The notes beneath the pieces are model-generated. The model did no database searches, was not told the DNA's origin, and saw only the letters and a list, made by a program, of their open reading frames with translations. Made by a program: the position numbers and the translations under genes. Source: Streptomyces canus (GTDB lineage Bacteria; Actinomycetota; Actinomycetes; Streptomycetales; Streptomycetaceae). Taken from it: a DNA stretch of 36,848 nt. The stretch lies in contig NZ_CP107993.1 in the NCBI RefSeq assembly GCF_041435015.1, forward strand, positions 1 to 36,848, read 5' to 3'. This document shows, piece after piece, positions 26,506 through 33,889 of the stretch. Within the stretch, counting starts at the first letter, position 1, and each line of letters begins with the position of its first letter.

Positions 26506-27726
26506 ATGGACCGTGCTGAACAGCTTGCCGTGCTCTCCGGAGCCGCGGCGGACCAGTGGGGCTTGGTCACCACCGCCCAGGCCAAAGAGCTCGGCCTGAA
26601 CGCCGTGCAGTTGCTGCGTCTGACCGAGGCCGGCCTGCTAGAGAACGTCAGCCGCGGTGTCTACCTCCTGACCGCCGGCGGCATGCCCCGTCACGTGGAG
26701 ATCAAGGCCGCCTGGCTGCGCCTGCAGCCCAAGACGTTCGCCTGGGACCGCCCGGCAGGCCACCCGGACTCCGGCGTCATCTCCCACGCCTCGGCCTGCC
26801 GGCTCCACGAACTGGGCGACATCCCCGCCCCCGACGTCGAGATCACCGTGCCGCGCCGACGGACCACGAACGAGCCGTTCGTCCGCCTGCGCACCGCGTC
26901 CCTGGATCCTTCAGAGACCACAGTGGTCGATGGTCTCCCGGTCACCACCGCCACCCGCACCATTACCGACCTGCTCCAGGCAAAAGCCGACGGCGGCCAC
27001 ATCGGCGGGGTCATCGCCGAAGCAGGACGCCGCGACCTGATCGCCCTGGACGACGTCGCCGAACGCGTGCAGCCCTACGTCCGCAAGTACGGTCTCAAAG
27101 CCACCGCCACCGGACGCGAGCTCATCGAGCACCTCGCGGAACAGGCGGGTGAGAGCCTGCGCCGTCAGGAAGTCGACCGGGCCAGCCAAGAAGGCTTCGA
27201 CGCAGCCGTCCACCTGCTGGCCCACAACCCCGACCTTGCCGCCTACCTCGCCCAGCACACCCCGAGCAGCTCCCGCACCGTCAAGGCATGGAAGGAAGAC
27301 ACCGCCGCGCTGCTGCGCGGGATCCGGGGGGCCGAACTCCCCGGCCTCCCGCGTGACTATCCCAACGCCGCCGAACTTGCCGGACTGCGTAAGTCCCTCC
27401 ACGCCATCGACCGGCAGCTGAAGCTGAGGATGTCCAACCCAGCCCTGACCGAGACAATCACCGGACTCGGCATGCTGAGCAAGGCCATCCAGGACTTCGA
27501 GCAGCGGGGGAAGCAGCACCTGCCGGCCCTGACCGAGGCGCTGCGTGGGCTGAATCAGCTTCAGCTCTGGCAGGACAGGGCCCTGCCACCTTCCGTCCGC
27601 AAGGCTCTGGAAAGCGCATCCGGCTCCATTGCTGCATCCCAGCAGCCAGCATCGCCCCCCACCTCGCAGAGCACGCCGGACAGTGAGTCAGCCGACGGCC
27701 GCCCCGATGCAGAAGGGACGGACTGA
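26506..27726 (+). CDS. abiEi: AbiEi-family antitoxin and autorepressor
   Basis: This 406-aa protein is the antitoxin of a type IV toxin-antitoxin pair, which counteracts the toxin without binding it directly and represses the operon. The N-terminal winged helix (residues ~10-55) has WGLVTTAQAKELGLNAVQLL, RLTEAGLLENVSRGVYLLT. The AbiEi middle domain contains VISHASACRLHELGDIPAPD, VEITVPRRR and LPVTTATRTITDLL. The C-terminal ~170 residues form a longer helical extension (KAWKEDTAALLRGIRG) than in short AbiEi proteins, and the tail is Ser/Pro-rich and disordered. The ATG at 26506 is only 2 nt past the operator. The toxin gene follows after 21 nt. Confidence 0.9.
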   Translation: MDRAEQLAVLSGAAADQWGLVTTAQAKELGLNAVQLLRLTEAGLLENVSRGVYLLTAGGMPRHVEIKAAWLRLQPKTFAWDRPAGHPDSGVISHASACRLHELGDIPAPDVEITVPRRRTTNEPFVRLRTASLDPSETTVVDGLPVTTATRTITDLLQAKADGGHIGGVIAEAGRRDLIALDDVAERVQPYVRKYGLKATATGRELIEHLAEQAGESLRRQEVDRASQEGFDAAVHLLAHNPDLAAYLAQHTPSSSRTVKAWKEDTAALLRGIRGAELPGLPRDYPNAAELAGLRKSLHAIDRQLKLRMSNPALTETITGLGMLSKAIQDFEQRGKQHLPALTEALRGLNQLQLWQDRALPPSVRKALESASGSIAASQQPASPPTSQSTPDSESADGRPDAEGTD

Positions 27727-27747
27727 CCCGCCAAAGGGACCTGATGG

Positions 27748-28725
27748 ATGATCAACCCGGGCGTAAAGTCAGCAGCCTTGAAGCAGCACGCCAGGGGGCG
27801 ATCCATGGGCAAGACCTACACGAGCCCGACAGCGTTCCGAGCGGCTTTGAAACAAGCCGCACTGAACATGTCGAAGAAGACCGGCATGAGCGTCTCCGAC
27901 CTCATGAAGATCTTCTACTTCAACCGGCTCGCGGCCCGCGTCTTCACCAAAGAACCCGACGGCTGGCTCATCAAAGGCGGCCAGGCCCTGCTGGTCCGCT
28001 ACCGCGGCGCCGCCCGCCTCAGCCAGGACATCGACCTGCAAAGCGTTGACCCCGAGCGCAGCGCCGACGAAGCCCGGCAGTTGGTGATCGAGGCCGCCTC
28101 GCTGGATCTGGGTGACTACCTCCGCTACACCCCGACCAAGTTCGAAAACCACAGTGACGAGGGCCGCGGCTGCGCGCAGCACTTCAAGGTCTTCTGCGGG
28201 ACAGCCGAAGTGGCCGACATCAAGGTCGACCTCGTCGTGGGCCGCACTCTCTCCGGCGCCCCGGAGACCCGCACCCTGAAGTCCGCCGTCGACATCGAAT
28301 GGCCTGTGGATTGGCCCGATGTCCGCCTCTACCCCGTCATCGACCATGTCGCCGACAAGATCTGCGCCATGTACGAGCGCCACGGCGAGAATGCCCAGCA
28401 CGGCTCCAACCGATACCGCGACCTGGCCGACCTCCTCCTGATCAGCCAGCAGGAGGCCATCCCCGGACAGGCCGTCGCCCAGGCTCTGCACCGTGAAGCC
28501 GAACGCCGACGGCACAACGGCACCCCTGTGGTGCTTCCTGCCGTCTTCGAGGCACCGGGCCCCGACTGGCACGCCGGTTACCCCAAGCAGGCCGCCCTGG
28601 TCGTCGGCCTCCAGGGCTGCGGCACCTTCGCCGAAGCGGAACAGGCCGCCGCCGCATTCATCAACCCCGTGCTCCACAACACAGCCCAAGGGACCTGGGA
28701 CCCACACCACGGCACCTGGGCATAG
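27748..28725 (+). CDS. abiEii: AbiEii/AbiGii-family nucleotidyltransferase toxin
   Basis: This 325-aa toxin has a DNA-polymerase-beta-like nucleotidyltransferase fold; the family halts growth, including during phage infection. Motif I is LIKGGQALLVRYRG (G77, G78) followed by RLSQDIDLQS (metal ligands D94 and D96). Motif III is DIKVDLVVGR (D161). The motif IV region has DKICAMYERHG (K204) and RYRDLADLLLI. The key residues are present, so it looks active. The ATG at 27748 has AAAGGGA upstream; an internal ATG at 27805 (after CAGGGGGCG) would remove 19 residues. It is co-transcribed with abiEi, and the opposing gene at 28771 ends the unit. Confidence 0.92.
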   Translation: MINPGVKSAALKQHARGRSMGKTYTSPTAFRAALKQAALNMSKKTGMSVSDLMKIFYFNRLAARVFTKEPDGWLIKGGQALLVRYRGAARLSQDIDLQSVDPERSADEARQLVIEAASLDLGDYLRYTPTKFENHSDEGRGCAQHFKVFCGTAEVADIKVDLVVGRTLSGAPETRTLKSAVDIEWPVDWPDVRLYPVIDHVADKICAMYERHGENAQHGSNRYRDLADLLLISQQEAIPGQAVAQALHREAERRRHNGTPVVLPAVFEAPGPDWHAGYPKQAALVVGLQGCGTFAEAEQAAAAFINPVLHNTAQGTWDPHHGTWA

Positions 28726-28770
28726 AAACCGCTGACTCGGAAGACCGCCTTCCTTCATGTTCCCGGAGGT

Positions 28771-29226
28771 CTACCGAGATCCGGCAGTCGTTCGGGGCGG
28801 CGCTGGCGTCTGCTGCGCGGTGCGCACCTGCCCGGCCGCCGTGGTGCCGGGGATGTGGGGCAGGCCCAGAGTGTGCGCCCATGCCTGAGCGATCTCGCGG
28901 CGCAGATCGTCGACTGCGGAGCGAACCTCGCCGAGATCGCCGATCATCCGTCCCTGCCGTCGGCGCAGTTCGCGGTTTTCCTCCCGTACGCCGGTGGTGC
29001 TGTAGGTGATGTGTTCCAGCACCTTGCTGTGCCGGCTCTCCTGCACCTGATACAGCGCGCTGATCCCGGTGTTGGGATCGGTGAGCATCAGGCGGATCTC
29101 CCCGAGCTCACTGATGATCTTTTCGATGTCCCGTCGTGCCAGTTCAGCCGTTTCGCGTATGCCGGACACATCTGCCCGCGCCGGTGCGTCGGCGCCTTCG
29201 CCGGGGGCCACCGGGGGGGCAACCAT
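28771..29226 (-). CDS. Coiled-coil hypothetical protein
   Basis: This is a 151-aa soluble protein of unknown function, transcribed toward abiEii. Residues ~20-115 form heptad-like helices: IRETAELARRDIEKIISELG, then VREENRELRRRQGRMIGDLG and EVRSAVDDLRREIAQAWAH. The N- and C-termini are Ala/Pro/Thr-rich and probably disordered. No ribosome-binding site is obvious before the ATG at 29226. The frame stays open ~40 codons upstream without another ATG/GTG, so the 5' end may be truncated. The pattern suits a structural or adaptor role. Confidence 0.6.
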   Translation of the reverse strand: MVAPPVAPGEGADAPARADVSGIRETAELARRDIEKIISELGEIRLMLTDPNTGISALYQVQESRHSKVLEHITYSTTGVREENRELRRRQGRMIGDLGEVRSAVDDLRREIAQAWAHTLGLPHIPGTTAAGQVRTAQQTPAPPRTTAGSR

Positions 29227-29442
29227 ACCGGCGGCTTCGTCGACGGCGAGGGGTGCCCCAAAGTGCTGCGCCGGGAGGAGATGCAGTCCTGCCGCATCTT
29301 CATCTGGCAGTACTTCACCCGCCCCACCCCCCAGCGAGGTCGGGCCGCGCTACCCGACGCAACCTGCTGCCGGTGCGCGAGCAGCGGGGGAGCTCGCCCC
29401 ACTCGGAGTCGGCGGCGGCCGGACTTGCTGACGGGAGGTCGG

Positions 29443-29834
29443 CTACGGAGCTTCCTTGCGGAAGAGGGACAGCAGGGTCTGGGCCGGCAGGGCGCCGGGG
29501 TTGAAGAACTGCGTGGCCAGAGCGGGCGGCACCGTCGTTCCCTGCATGCGGACCTCGTGGCAGGTGAAGCAGAATGCCGCCTCGAACAGCGCCAGATCGA
29601 GAGAGTCGTCGTAGGCCCGGACGCTCCAGCCCGGCGAGAAGCCGCAGCGGTGCTGTTCACTGCCGGGCAGGCTCTTGATCAGGGCCAGGGCGGCTGCGGC
29701 CTCGCTCCCGGCCCAGTGGGCAACTGGGCAACCGCCGTGCCGGGGTAGGGGACGTCCCGCCTGGTGGGAAAGGCGGAGATCCGTACGACCTCGATCAGCA
29801 CGGTGGCGGTAACGGCTTCGGCGGGGAGCTGCAT
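29443..29834 (-). pseudogene. Hypothetical gene disrupted by an 8-bp tandem duplication
   Basis: Two halves of one protein lie in different frames. The N-terminal half begins at ATG 29834 (MQLPAEAVTATVLIEVVRIS). The C-terminal half ends at the TAG at 29443-29445 (HRCGFSPGWSVRAYDD, CFTCHEVRMQGTTVPPALAT, then LLSLFRKEAP). The break coincides with two adjacent copies of TGGGCAAC (29717-29732). Removing one copy restores one 127-aa frame joining GTAVAH to WAGSEAAAALALIKSL. The product resembles a family of Streptomyces hypothetical proteins with a CFxCH motif. The gene is a recent pseudogene or a phase-variable allele. Confidence 0.72.
29717..29732. repeat. 8-bp tandem duplication causing a frameshift
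   Basis: TGGGCAACTGGGCAAC consists of two head-to-tail copies of TGGGCAAC. It lies inside the broken minus-strand gene. Eight bases shift the frame by two, exactly the shift between the two homologous halves. Confidence 0.9.
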
Positions 29835-30085
29835 GAGCGCAGTCTGCCCGTCAGGTTCGCGGGCGGGTAAGGGGCACAGACGCCTTCGGCAGGCGCAGGC
29901 CGGTGTCGGTTCGATCGACCGGATGCCATCCACTGCGGAAGTCGCACCGACGCCGAGACCACAGAGGACGCCGTCACTTGTTCCTCGACCGGCGAACGCT
30001 GCCGGGGAGGGGGGTTGGGCGCGGGCCTTTCCACAGGCGGGGAGCGCCCCTTGTCACGCTGGTCGATGACCGGTACAACAGGGCC

Positions 30086-30373
30086 GTGACCGACCCTTTC
30101 GCGCCACCTCCGGACGGCCAACTCGCCCGGCCGGCCACGCCCGCCCCGGCGGGCAGGAGGCGTTGGACCAAGGAGTCGGCCGGAGGCGCGTTCGCGGGCT
30201 TTGCGGCCTTCTGGGGCGCCCAAATGCTGGTCTTCGAGCCCGTCAGCCAGATGCTTCCCAGGTATGAGCACACCGTCACTGCCCTGACGGGATTCCTTGC
30301 CGCAGCGGCTGCCTATCCGCTCGCCAGGTGGTGGCTCAAACGCCTGCCGCCGTCGGACTCATCCAGGCGGTAG
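30086..30373 (+). CDS. Small membrane protein, unknown
   Basis: This is a 95-aa hypothetical protein from a GTG. A Pro-rich cytoplasm-like start (TDPFAPPPDGQLARPATPAP) leads to two hydrophobic stretches: AGGAFAGFAAFWGAQMLVFE (~34-53) and VTALTGFLAAAAAYPLARWW (~67-86). A basic C-terminus (LKRLPPSDSSRR) follows. The topology suggests a two-pass inner-membrane protein of a kind common but uncharacterised in streptomycetes. No operon partner is evident, since the flanking bases hold no genes. The start codon is uncertain. Confidence 0.55.
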   Translation: MTDPFAPPPDGQLARPATPAPAGRRRWTKESAGGAFAGFAAFWGAQMLVFEPVSQMLPRYEHTVTALTGFLAAAAAYPLARWWLKRLPPSDSSRR

Positions 30374-30608
30374 GCAGTAGCACAACGGCAAGTCGACGGA
30401 CCTGGGAACCAGTACGGCCACCGCAGCTGTGGACCGGCTGACCCCAGCCGTGGCGACCGCGCCCGCCGCCCCATCACCACCACCCGCTCACCGCACAGCC
30501 ATGTCTCCCGCTGGCCGAGCTGTGCAGCAGCTCACTGTCGGCGTTTGCCAGGCTCGATCTTGCTGCCAACAAGCGTGCCTATGTGTCAACTACCGTGCTT
30601 CGGCTCAG

Positions 30609-30653
30609 TCGAGTGTGACTGAGCGCTTCAGTTGGCCAGTTGAGCGTTCGGTT
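30609..30653 (+). repeat. Left copy of a ~45-bp inverted repeat
   Basis: It runs from TCGAGTGTGACTGAGCGCTT through AGTTGGCCAGTTGAGCGTTC to GGTT. The reverse complement of 31097-31140 matches it with only a few substitutions and two single-base gaps. The pair flanks the zinc-ribbon gene at 30667-30996. An internal ACTGA...TCAGT symmetry is present in both copies. Confidence 0.8.
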
Positions 30654-30666
30654 CCCGGCCCGTCCC

Positions 30667-30996
30667 TCATCCCACGTCCTGTCGGACGAGCGCGTGCGCG
30701 ATGGGCTCGCCGCTGCGCTGCGCGTAGGTCATTCGTTCGCGTATTTCACGCAGGGCCCGGGGGCGGTATCCAGGCCCGCCGCAGCAGCTCTTGTGGAACC
30801 CCACGCCGGCGTTCAGCAGCACCGTCAGTGTCCGCCATGCCGCGGTATCCCGCCGTCGGGGCGTGGCGAACGCCGAACCTGCGTGGATCAGCGGCTGCGC
30901 GCAACGGGGGCAGGTCCGCTGTCGCGTTCTGTCGTAGGGCTGCTTGTAGGAGGCCCGGCAAGAGAGACAGACGTACGAGGTCTTCGCATGAGCCAT
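30667..30996 (-). CDS. Zinc-ribbon hypothetical protein
   Basis: This is a 109-aa protein. Four Cys residues, CLSC (11-14 region) and CPRC, form a classic zinc ribbon: YVCLSCRASYKQPYDRTRQR followed by TCPRCAQPLIHAG. The remainder has GFHKSCCGGPGYRPRALREI, a Cys-pair/Gly element, and a basic helix. I recall close homologues in many streptomycetes, often mislabelled as deoxyxylulose-phosphate synthase, a label not supported by this sequence. The function is unknown; zinc ribbons of this size often bind nucleic acid or partner proteins. It is the only gene between the two 45-bp inverted repeats. Confidence 0.78.
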   Translation of the reverse strand: MAHAKTSYVCLSCRASYKQPYDRTRQRTCPRCAQPLIHAGSAFATPRRRDTAAWRTLTVLLNAGVGFHKSCCGGPGYRPRALREIRERMTYAQRSGEPIAHALVRQDVG

Positions 30997-31096
30997 GCGC
31001 TCAACCCTAGAGATCCCCCTGGGGGGCCGACCAACGAATTGAACAGATCAAGAAGCCAGGAAGGAGTGTCGGCACGCCTTCCAGACCCAACTGGCC

Positions 31097-31140
31097 AACT
31101 CGAACGCTCACTCGCCAACTGAAGTGCTCAGTCACATCGA
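31097..31140 (-). repeat. Right copy of the ~45-bp inverted repeat
   Basis: Read on the minus strand it begins TCGATGTGACTGAGCACTTC and continues AGTTGGCGAGTGAGCGTTCG, closely matching 30609-30653. It continues into a further AGTTGGCCAGTTGG, so the AGTTGGC unit occurs twice. It lies 33 bases from the end of tpg. Confidence 0.8.
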
Positions 31141-31172
31141 GGTGCTGACGTTCTGGATGCAGGTGAAGGTGG

Positions 31173-31730
31173 TCAGTAGTCGAGGTCGAGGTAGTCGATG
31201 TCGTTGAGGGTGACGTCGGAGAGTCCTGTGGCGCGGGTTCCGCCGTCCTGGAAATAGACGTCTTTGAGTCCTTCGGCGATGATCTGGCGCATGTGCTGGT
31301 CGCTGGCGCCTGTGTTGCGGGCGTCGAAGAGGCGTTGTGCGTAGGTGGGGGGGAGGTGGACGGTGAGGCGGCGGAAGCGTCCGTCGTCGGTGGTGCCGAT
31401 GGGTGCGGTGTACCCGAATCGGGCCCTGGTCTCCACAGTGATTCCGGTCGTGGTGGAGGCCCGCTTCTGCCGGCGTTTGCGCACTTGTGGCTGCCAGCGG
31501 GCCCGTACCGCGTCGTTGATCTTCGCGGCGATGTCGGGGCGGGCGTGTTTGCGGGCGCCGCGCCGGTAGCGGTTGACGGAGTCGGCGGTGACGCCGATCT
31601 CCTGCGCGACGGCCTTGGCGCTGCCCAGCTGCCGGATCAGGTAGCCGATCTGCCCTTTGAGTGTCTTCGGCGGCTGGCGGGTGAAGCTCTCCCGGTCGGC
31701 CCGCTCGATCGCGTCGTCGATCTCCCCCAC
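31173..31730 (-). CDS. tpg: Telomere terminal protein
   Basis: This 185-aa protein is attached covalently to the 5' ends of Streptomyces linear replicons and primes end patching of the telomeres. Its length and N-terminus (MGEIDDAIERADRESFTRQP, PKTLKGQIGYLIRQLGSAKA) are characteristic of Tpg. A helix-turn-helix-like segment follows (VAQEIGVTADSVNRYRRGAR). The C-terminal half contains GRFRRLTVHLPPTYAQRLFD and an acidic tail ending DLDY. It starts at a GTG 4 nt after the tap stop, with GAAGGAGAG inside the end of tap, so the two are translated together. It marks the replicon as linear. Confidence 0.95.
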   Translation of the reverse strand: MGEIDDAIERADRESFTRQPPKTLKGQIGYLIRQLGSAKAVAQEIGVTADSVNRYRRGARKHARPDIAAKINDAVRARWQPQVRKRRQKRASTTTGITVETRARFGYTAPIGTTDDGRFRRLTVHLPPTYAQRLFDARNTGASDQHMRQIIAEGLKDVYFQDGGTRATGLSDVTLNDIDYLDLDY

Positions 31731-31734
31731 AGCT

Positions 31735-33831
31735 TTACTCTCCTTCGTCGAGGACGGCGTCGCCGCCCTTGATGTGGCGGGCGGGGTTGTAGCCCTGCTC
31801 CATCAGGTCGACCGCCCAGAGCATGGACTGGACGCCCTCGAGCTTGGCCAGACCCGGGGTGGGTCCGAGGCGGAAGCCGCCCGGCTGGGGCTTGCCGGAG
31901 GCGGCGTACGGGAGGAAGTCCAGCGGCGAGTCGCCTGGGCTGGGATAGACGACGCAGTCGGAGAGTACGGCGAGCGGGTACAGGCCCGTCATGGTGGCCA
32001 TGTTGCGCAGTTTGCGGTGCATGTTGATGCGGGCCTTGGAGATGACGGCGGCGCGGATGTCGGGGCGCCAGGTCGGCCGCTGGAGGGCCGGCCACCGCTC
32101 GCCCTCCTTGTAGCGCTTGCCCTGGGGGCGTTCGCGCAGCTTGCCGATACCGCCCTTCACGGTCGCCTTGATGGCGGCGAGCACGGCCGCCATCGCCGGG
32201 TCGACGTCCTTGTGCCGCTCCATCGCCGCCAGGAACTCCGCGTCGGTCAGGTCCTTGGTGACGCCGAGGTCGGCGAGGGTGTCGACGTAGGCGGTCTTCA
32301 ATCGGTCGTGCCACGGATCCAGGTAGGCGCCGGTCTCGCGGCGCAGGTACCCCTCGATCGGGGCGACGTTGTAGCCGAGCTCCTGGGCGTAGGCGACGGT
32401 GTGCGTCTGATACCAGGCCGGTCCCGTCGGCCGGGTGCCGTCCGGCGTGAACGGCGAGGGCAGACGCGGGTCCACCTCCACGTGGGAGAGATCGACCAGC
32501 CAGGAGCCGGGGATCTTCGGGTTGAACGTCGGGGCGTGGAAGTGGTCCGGGGCGGACAGGCCGACGACCAGGCGGGCCGCGGCGGCGAGGAACGCGGTGT
32601 TCAGGTCCAGGCCGACCGCGTACGGCAGCGTGCACTCCTCATCCGTCAGCAGGCTGACGTCGCGCACCCACTGGTACGCCTCCTCGTTCAGGAACCCGCC
32701 GCTCCAGCCGGAGTTCACGACGACGGGGTGTTCGGCGGTGGCCTCCGGCGGCGCGGGGTCCATCGGCTCCGTCCCGAGCGAGCCGGGGTTGTGGCCGGGC
32801 ACCCAGTTCCCCGTCTGCGGGTCCTGCACCGCGCGGGTGGGCGGGCGCAGCGCCGTCATCAGCTCCAGCCCGGACACGGCCGTCGACCCGCGCGGGGTGA
32901 TGACCCGCTGGGCGTAGATGCCCAGGACGCGGGCGACGTCGGCCGGCTCCATCTCCGTCACACCGGGCCAGGACCGCTCATCGAGGGCGTCCCACGACAG
33001 GACCGCCAGCTGAACGCACTGCCGCTCGCGCCCCTGCGCCTTGCGGTAGATCCTGGCCCACGGCCCGAACCCGCGCTGGGTGAGTCGCCATTTCGCCTTC
33101 ACCACCTGCTTGACCACCGGGTGATCCTCCGCAAGGCGCAGGGAGCGGCGCTGCTCATGGCCCTCCAGGCGCTCGGGCAGTCCGAGCTTCACGGCGGCCG
33201 CGGCGGTGAGCACGATCAACGGGTCGCTGTCCTTGCCGTTGCGGTGCAGACGCGGCGCACCGAGCCCGGATTCCCTGAGCGTCCACTCCACCAGCTCCAC
33301 CACGGTCGTCGCCGGGCAGTCGAGCACGATGCCGCCCGTGCCGTACGCGGAGCCGTCACCGTCCAGGACCGCGAGCGGGCCATGCGGAAACCGCGGATCG
33401 GCTCCCGGCCTCGCAGCCTTTTCAACGGCCTGACGCCGCGACGTCGCGCCGGACCGGGTGGCGGGACGCCCTGGTCCCGCACCCGGAACGTCAGACGGCG
33501 GGGCGTCTGCCGACTCCGCCTCGGGCGTGGCGGGTGGGGTGGGTGCAGTCGGGGCCTTCGCGGTAGCTGAGGGGGCGTTGGGGGCGGGGTGCTTGGCTGC
33601 CCATCCGTTGAGTAGCCGCTGGTAGGCGTCCAGGCGTGGTGACTTCGGTTCGCTTCGGCCGTTCTCCCAGTTCTTCACCGACTGGGTTGTGGTCTTCAGC
33701 GCGGTGGCGAGGCGGGCCTGGGTGATGCCGGCAGCTTCACGGAGCCGGGCCCGCTCCGTCGGGGGCGGCAGGTGCGGCTCCTCGTTCAATAGAGCGTCGA
33801 CGGACGCGAACAGCTCTTCCTCAGATGGCAT
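31735..33831 (-). CDS. tap: Telomere-associated protein
   Basis: This 698-aa protein binds the single-stranded telomere 3' overhang and recruits Tpg. An XRE-like helix-turn-helix lies near the N-terminus (RLREAAGITQARLATALKTT, TQSVKNWENGRSEPKSPR). A Pro/Ala-rich linker follows, then the large Tap body (GRPATRSGATSRRQAVEK, RAVQDPQTGNWVPGHNPGSL, GGIGKLRERPQGKRYKEGER). The ATG at 33831 is chosen because AAAGGG precedes it; the GTG at 33840 would overlap that site. The length is close to the known S. coelicolor Tap. It forms an operon with tpg and is preceded by an AT-rich promoter. Confidence 0.93.
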   Translation of the reverse strand: MPSEEELFASVDALLNEEPHLPPPTERARLREAAGITQARLATALKTTTQSVKNWENGRSEPKSPRLDAYQRLLNGWAAKHPAPNAPSATAKAPTAPTPPATPEAESADAPPSDVPGAGPGRPATRSGATSRRQAVEKAARPGADPRFPHGPLAVLDGDGSAYGTGGIVLDCPATTVVELVEWTLRESGLGAPRLHRNGKDSDPLIVLTAAAAVKLGLPERLEGHEQRRSLRLAEDHPVVKQVVKAKWRLTQRGFGPWARIYRKAQGRERQCVQLAVLSWDALDERSWPGVTEMEPADVARVLGIYAQRVITPRGSTAVSGLELMTALRPPTRAVQDPQTGNWVPGHNPGSLGTEPMDPAPPEATAEHPVVVNSGWSGGFLNEEAYQWVRDVSLLTDEECTLPYAVGLDLNTAFLAAAARLVVGLSAPDHFHAPTFNPKIPGSWLVDLSHVEVDPRLPSPFTPDGTRPTGPAWYQTHTVAYAQELGYNVAPIEGYLRRETGAYLDPWHDRLKTAYVDTLADLGVTKDLTDAEFLAAMERHKDVDPAMAAVLAAIKATVKGGIGKLRERPQGKRYKEGERWPALQRPTWRPDIRAAVISKARINMHRKLRNMATMTGLYPLAVLSDCVVYPSPGDSPLDFLPYAASGKPQPGGFRLGPTPGLAKLEGVQSMLWAVDLMEQGYNPARHIKGGDAVLDEGE

Positions 33832-33889
33832 GCCCCGCACCCTTTACTCGAGATCCAACCTAAACTTATCCAGTAACTTAGCCCCTTCC
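33832..33889 (-). promoter_or_regulatory. AT-rich tap-tpg promoter region
   Basis: This short spacer between ttrA and tap is distinctly AT-richer than its surroundings. On the minus strand it contains CTAAGTTACTGGATAAGTTT, a double TAAGTT element likely to form the promoter or an operator. The Tap helix-turn-helix makes autoregulation conceivable. Confidence 0.45.

Noticed and set aside
29088..29660. 190-codon minus-strand frame
   Set aside because: It overlaps both the coiled-coil gene and the duplicated-8-bp pseudogene in the wrong frame, with biased composition and no homology visible.
30374..30608. Possible tRNA-like or small gene segment after the membrane protein
   Set aside because: Stretches resembling D-loop and anticodon arms do not form a consistent cloverleaf, and there is no supported reading frame.
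31657..33570. 637-codon open frame on the plus strand
   Set aside because: It is opposite tap, which is clearly coding. The translation is low-complexity Gly/Arg/Val without a recognisable domain.
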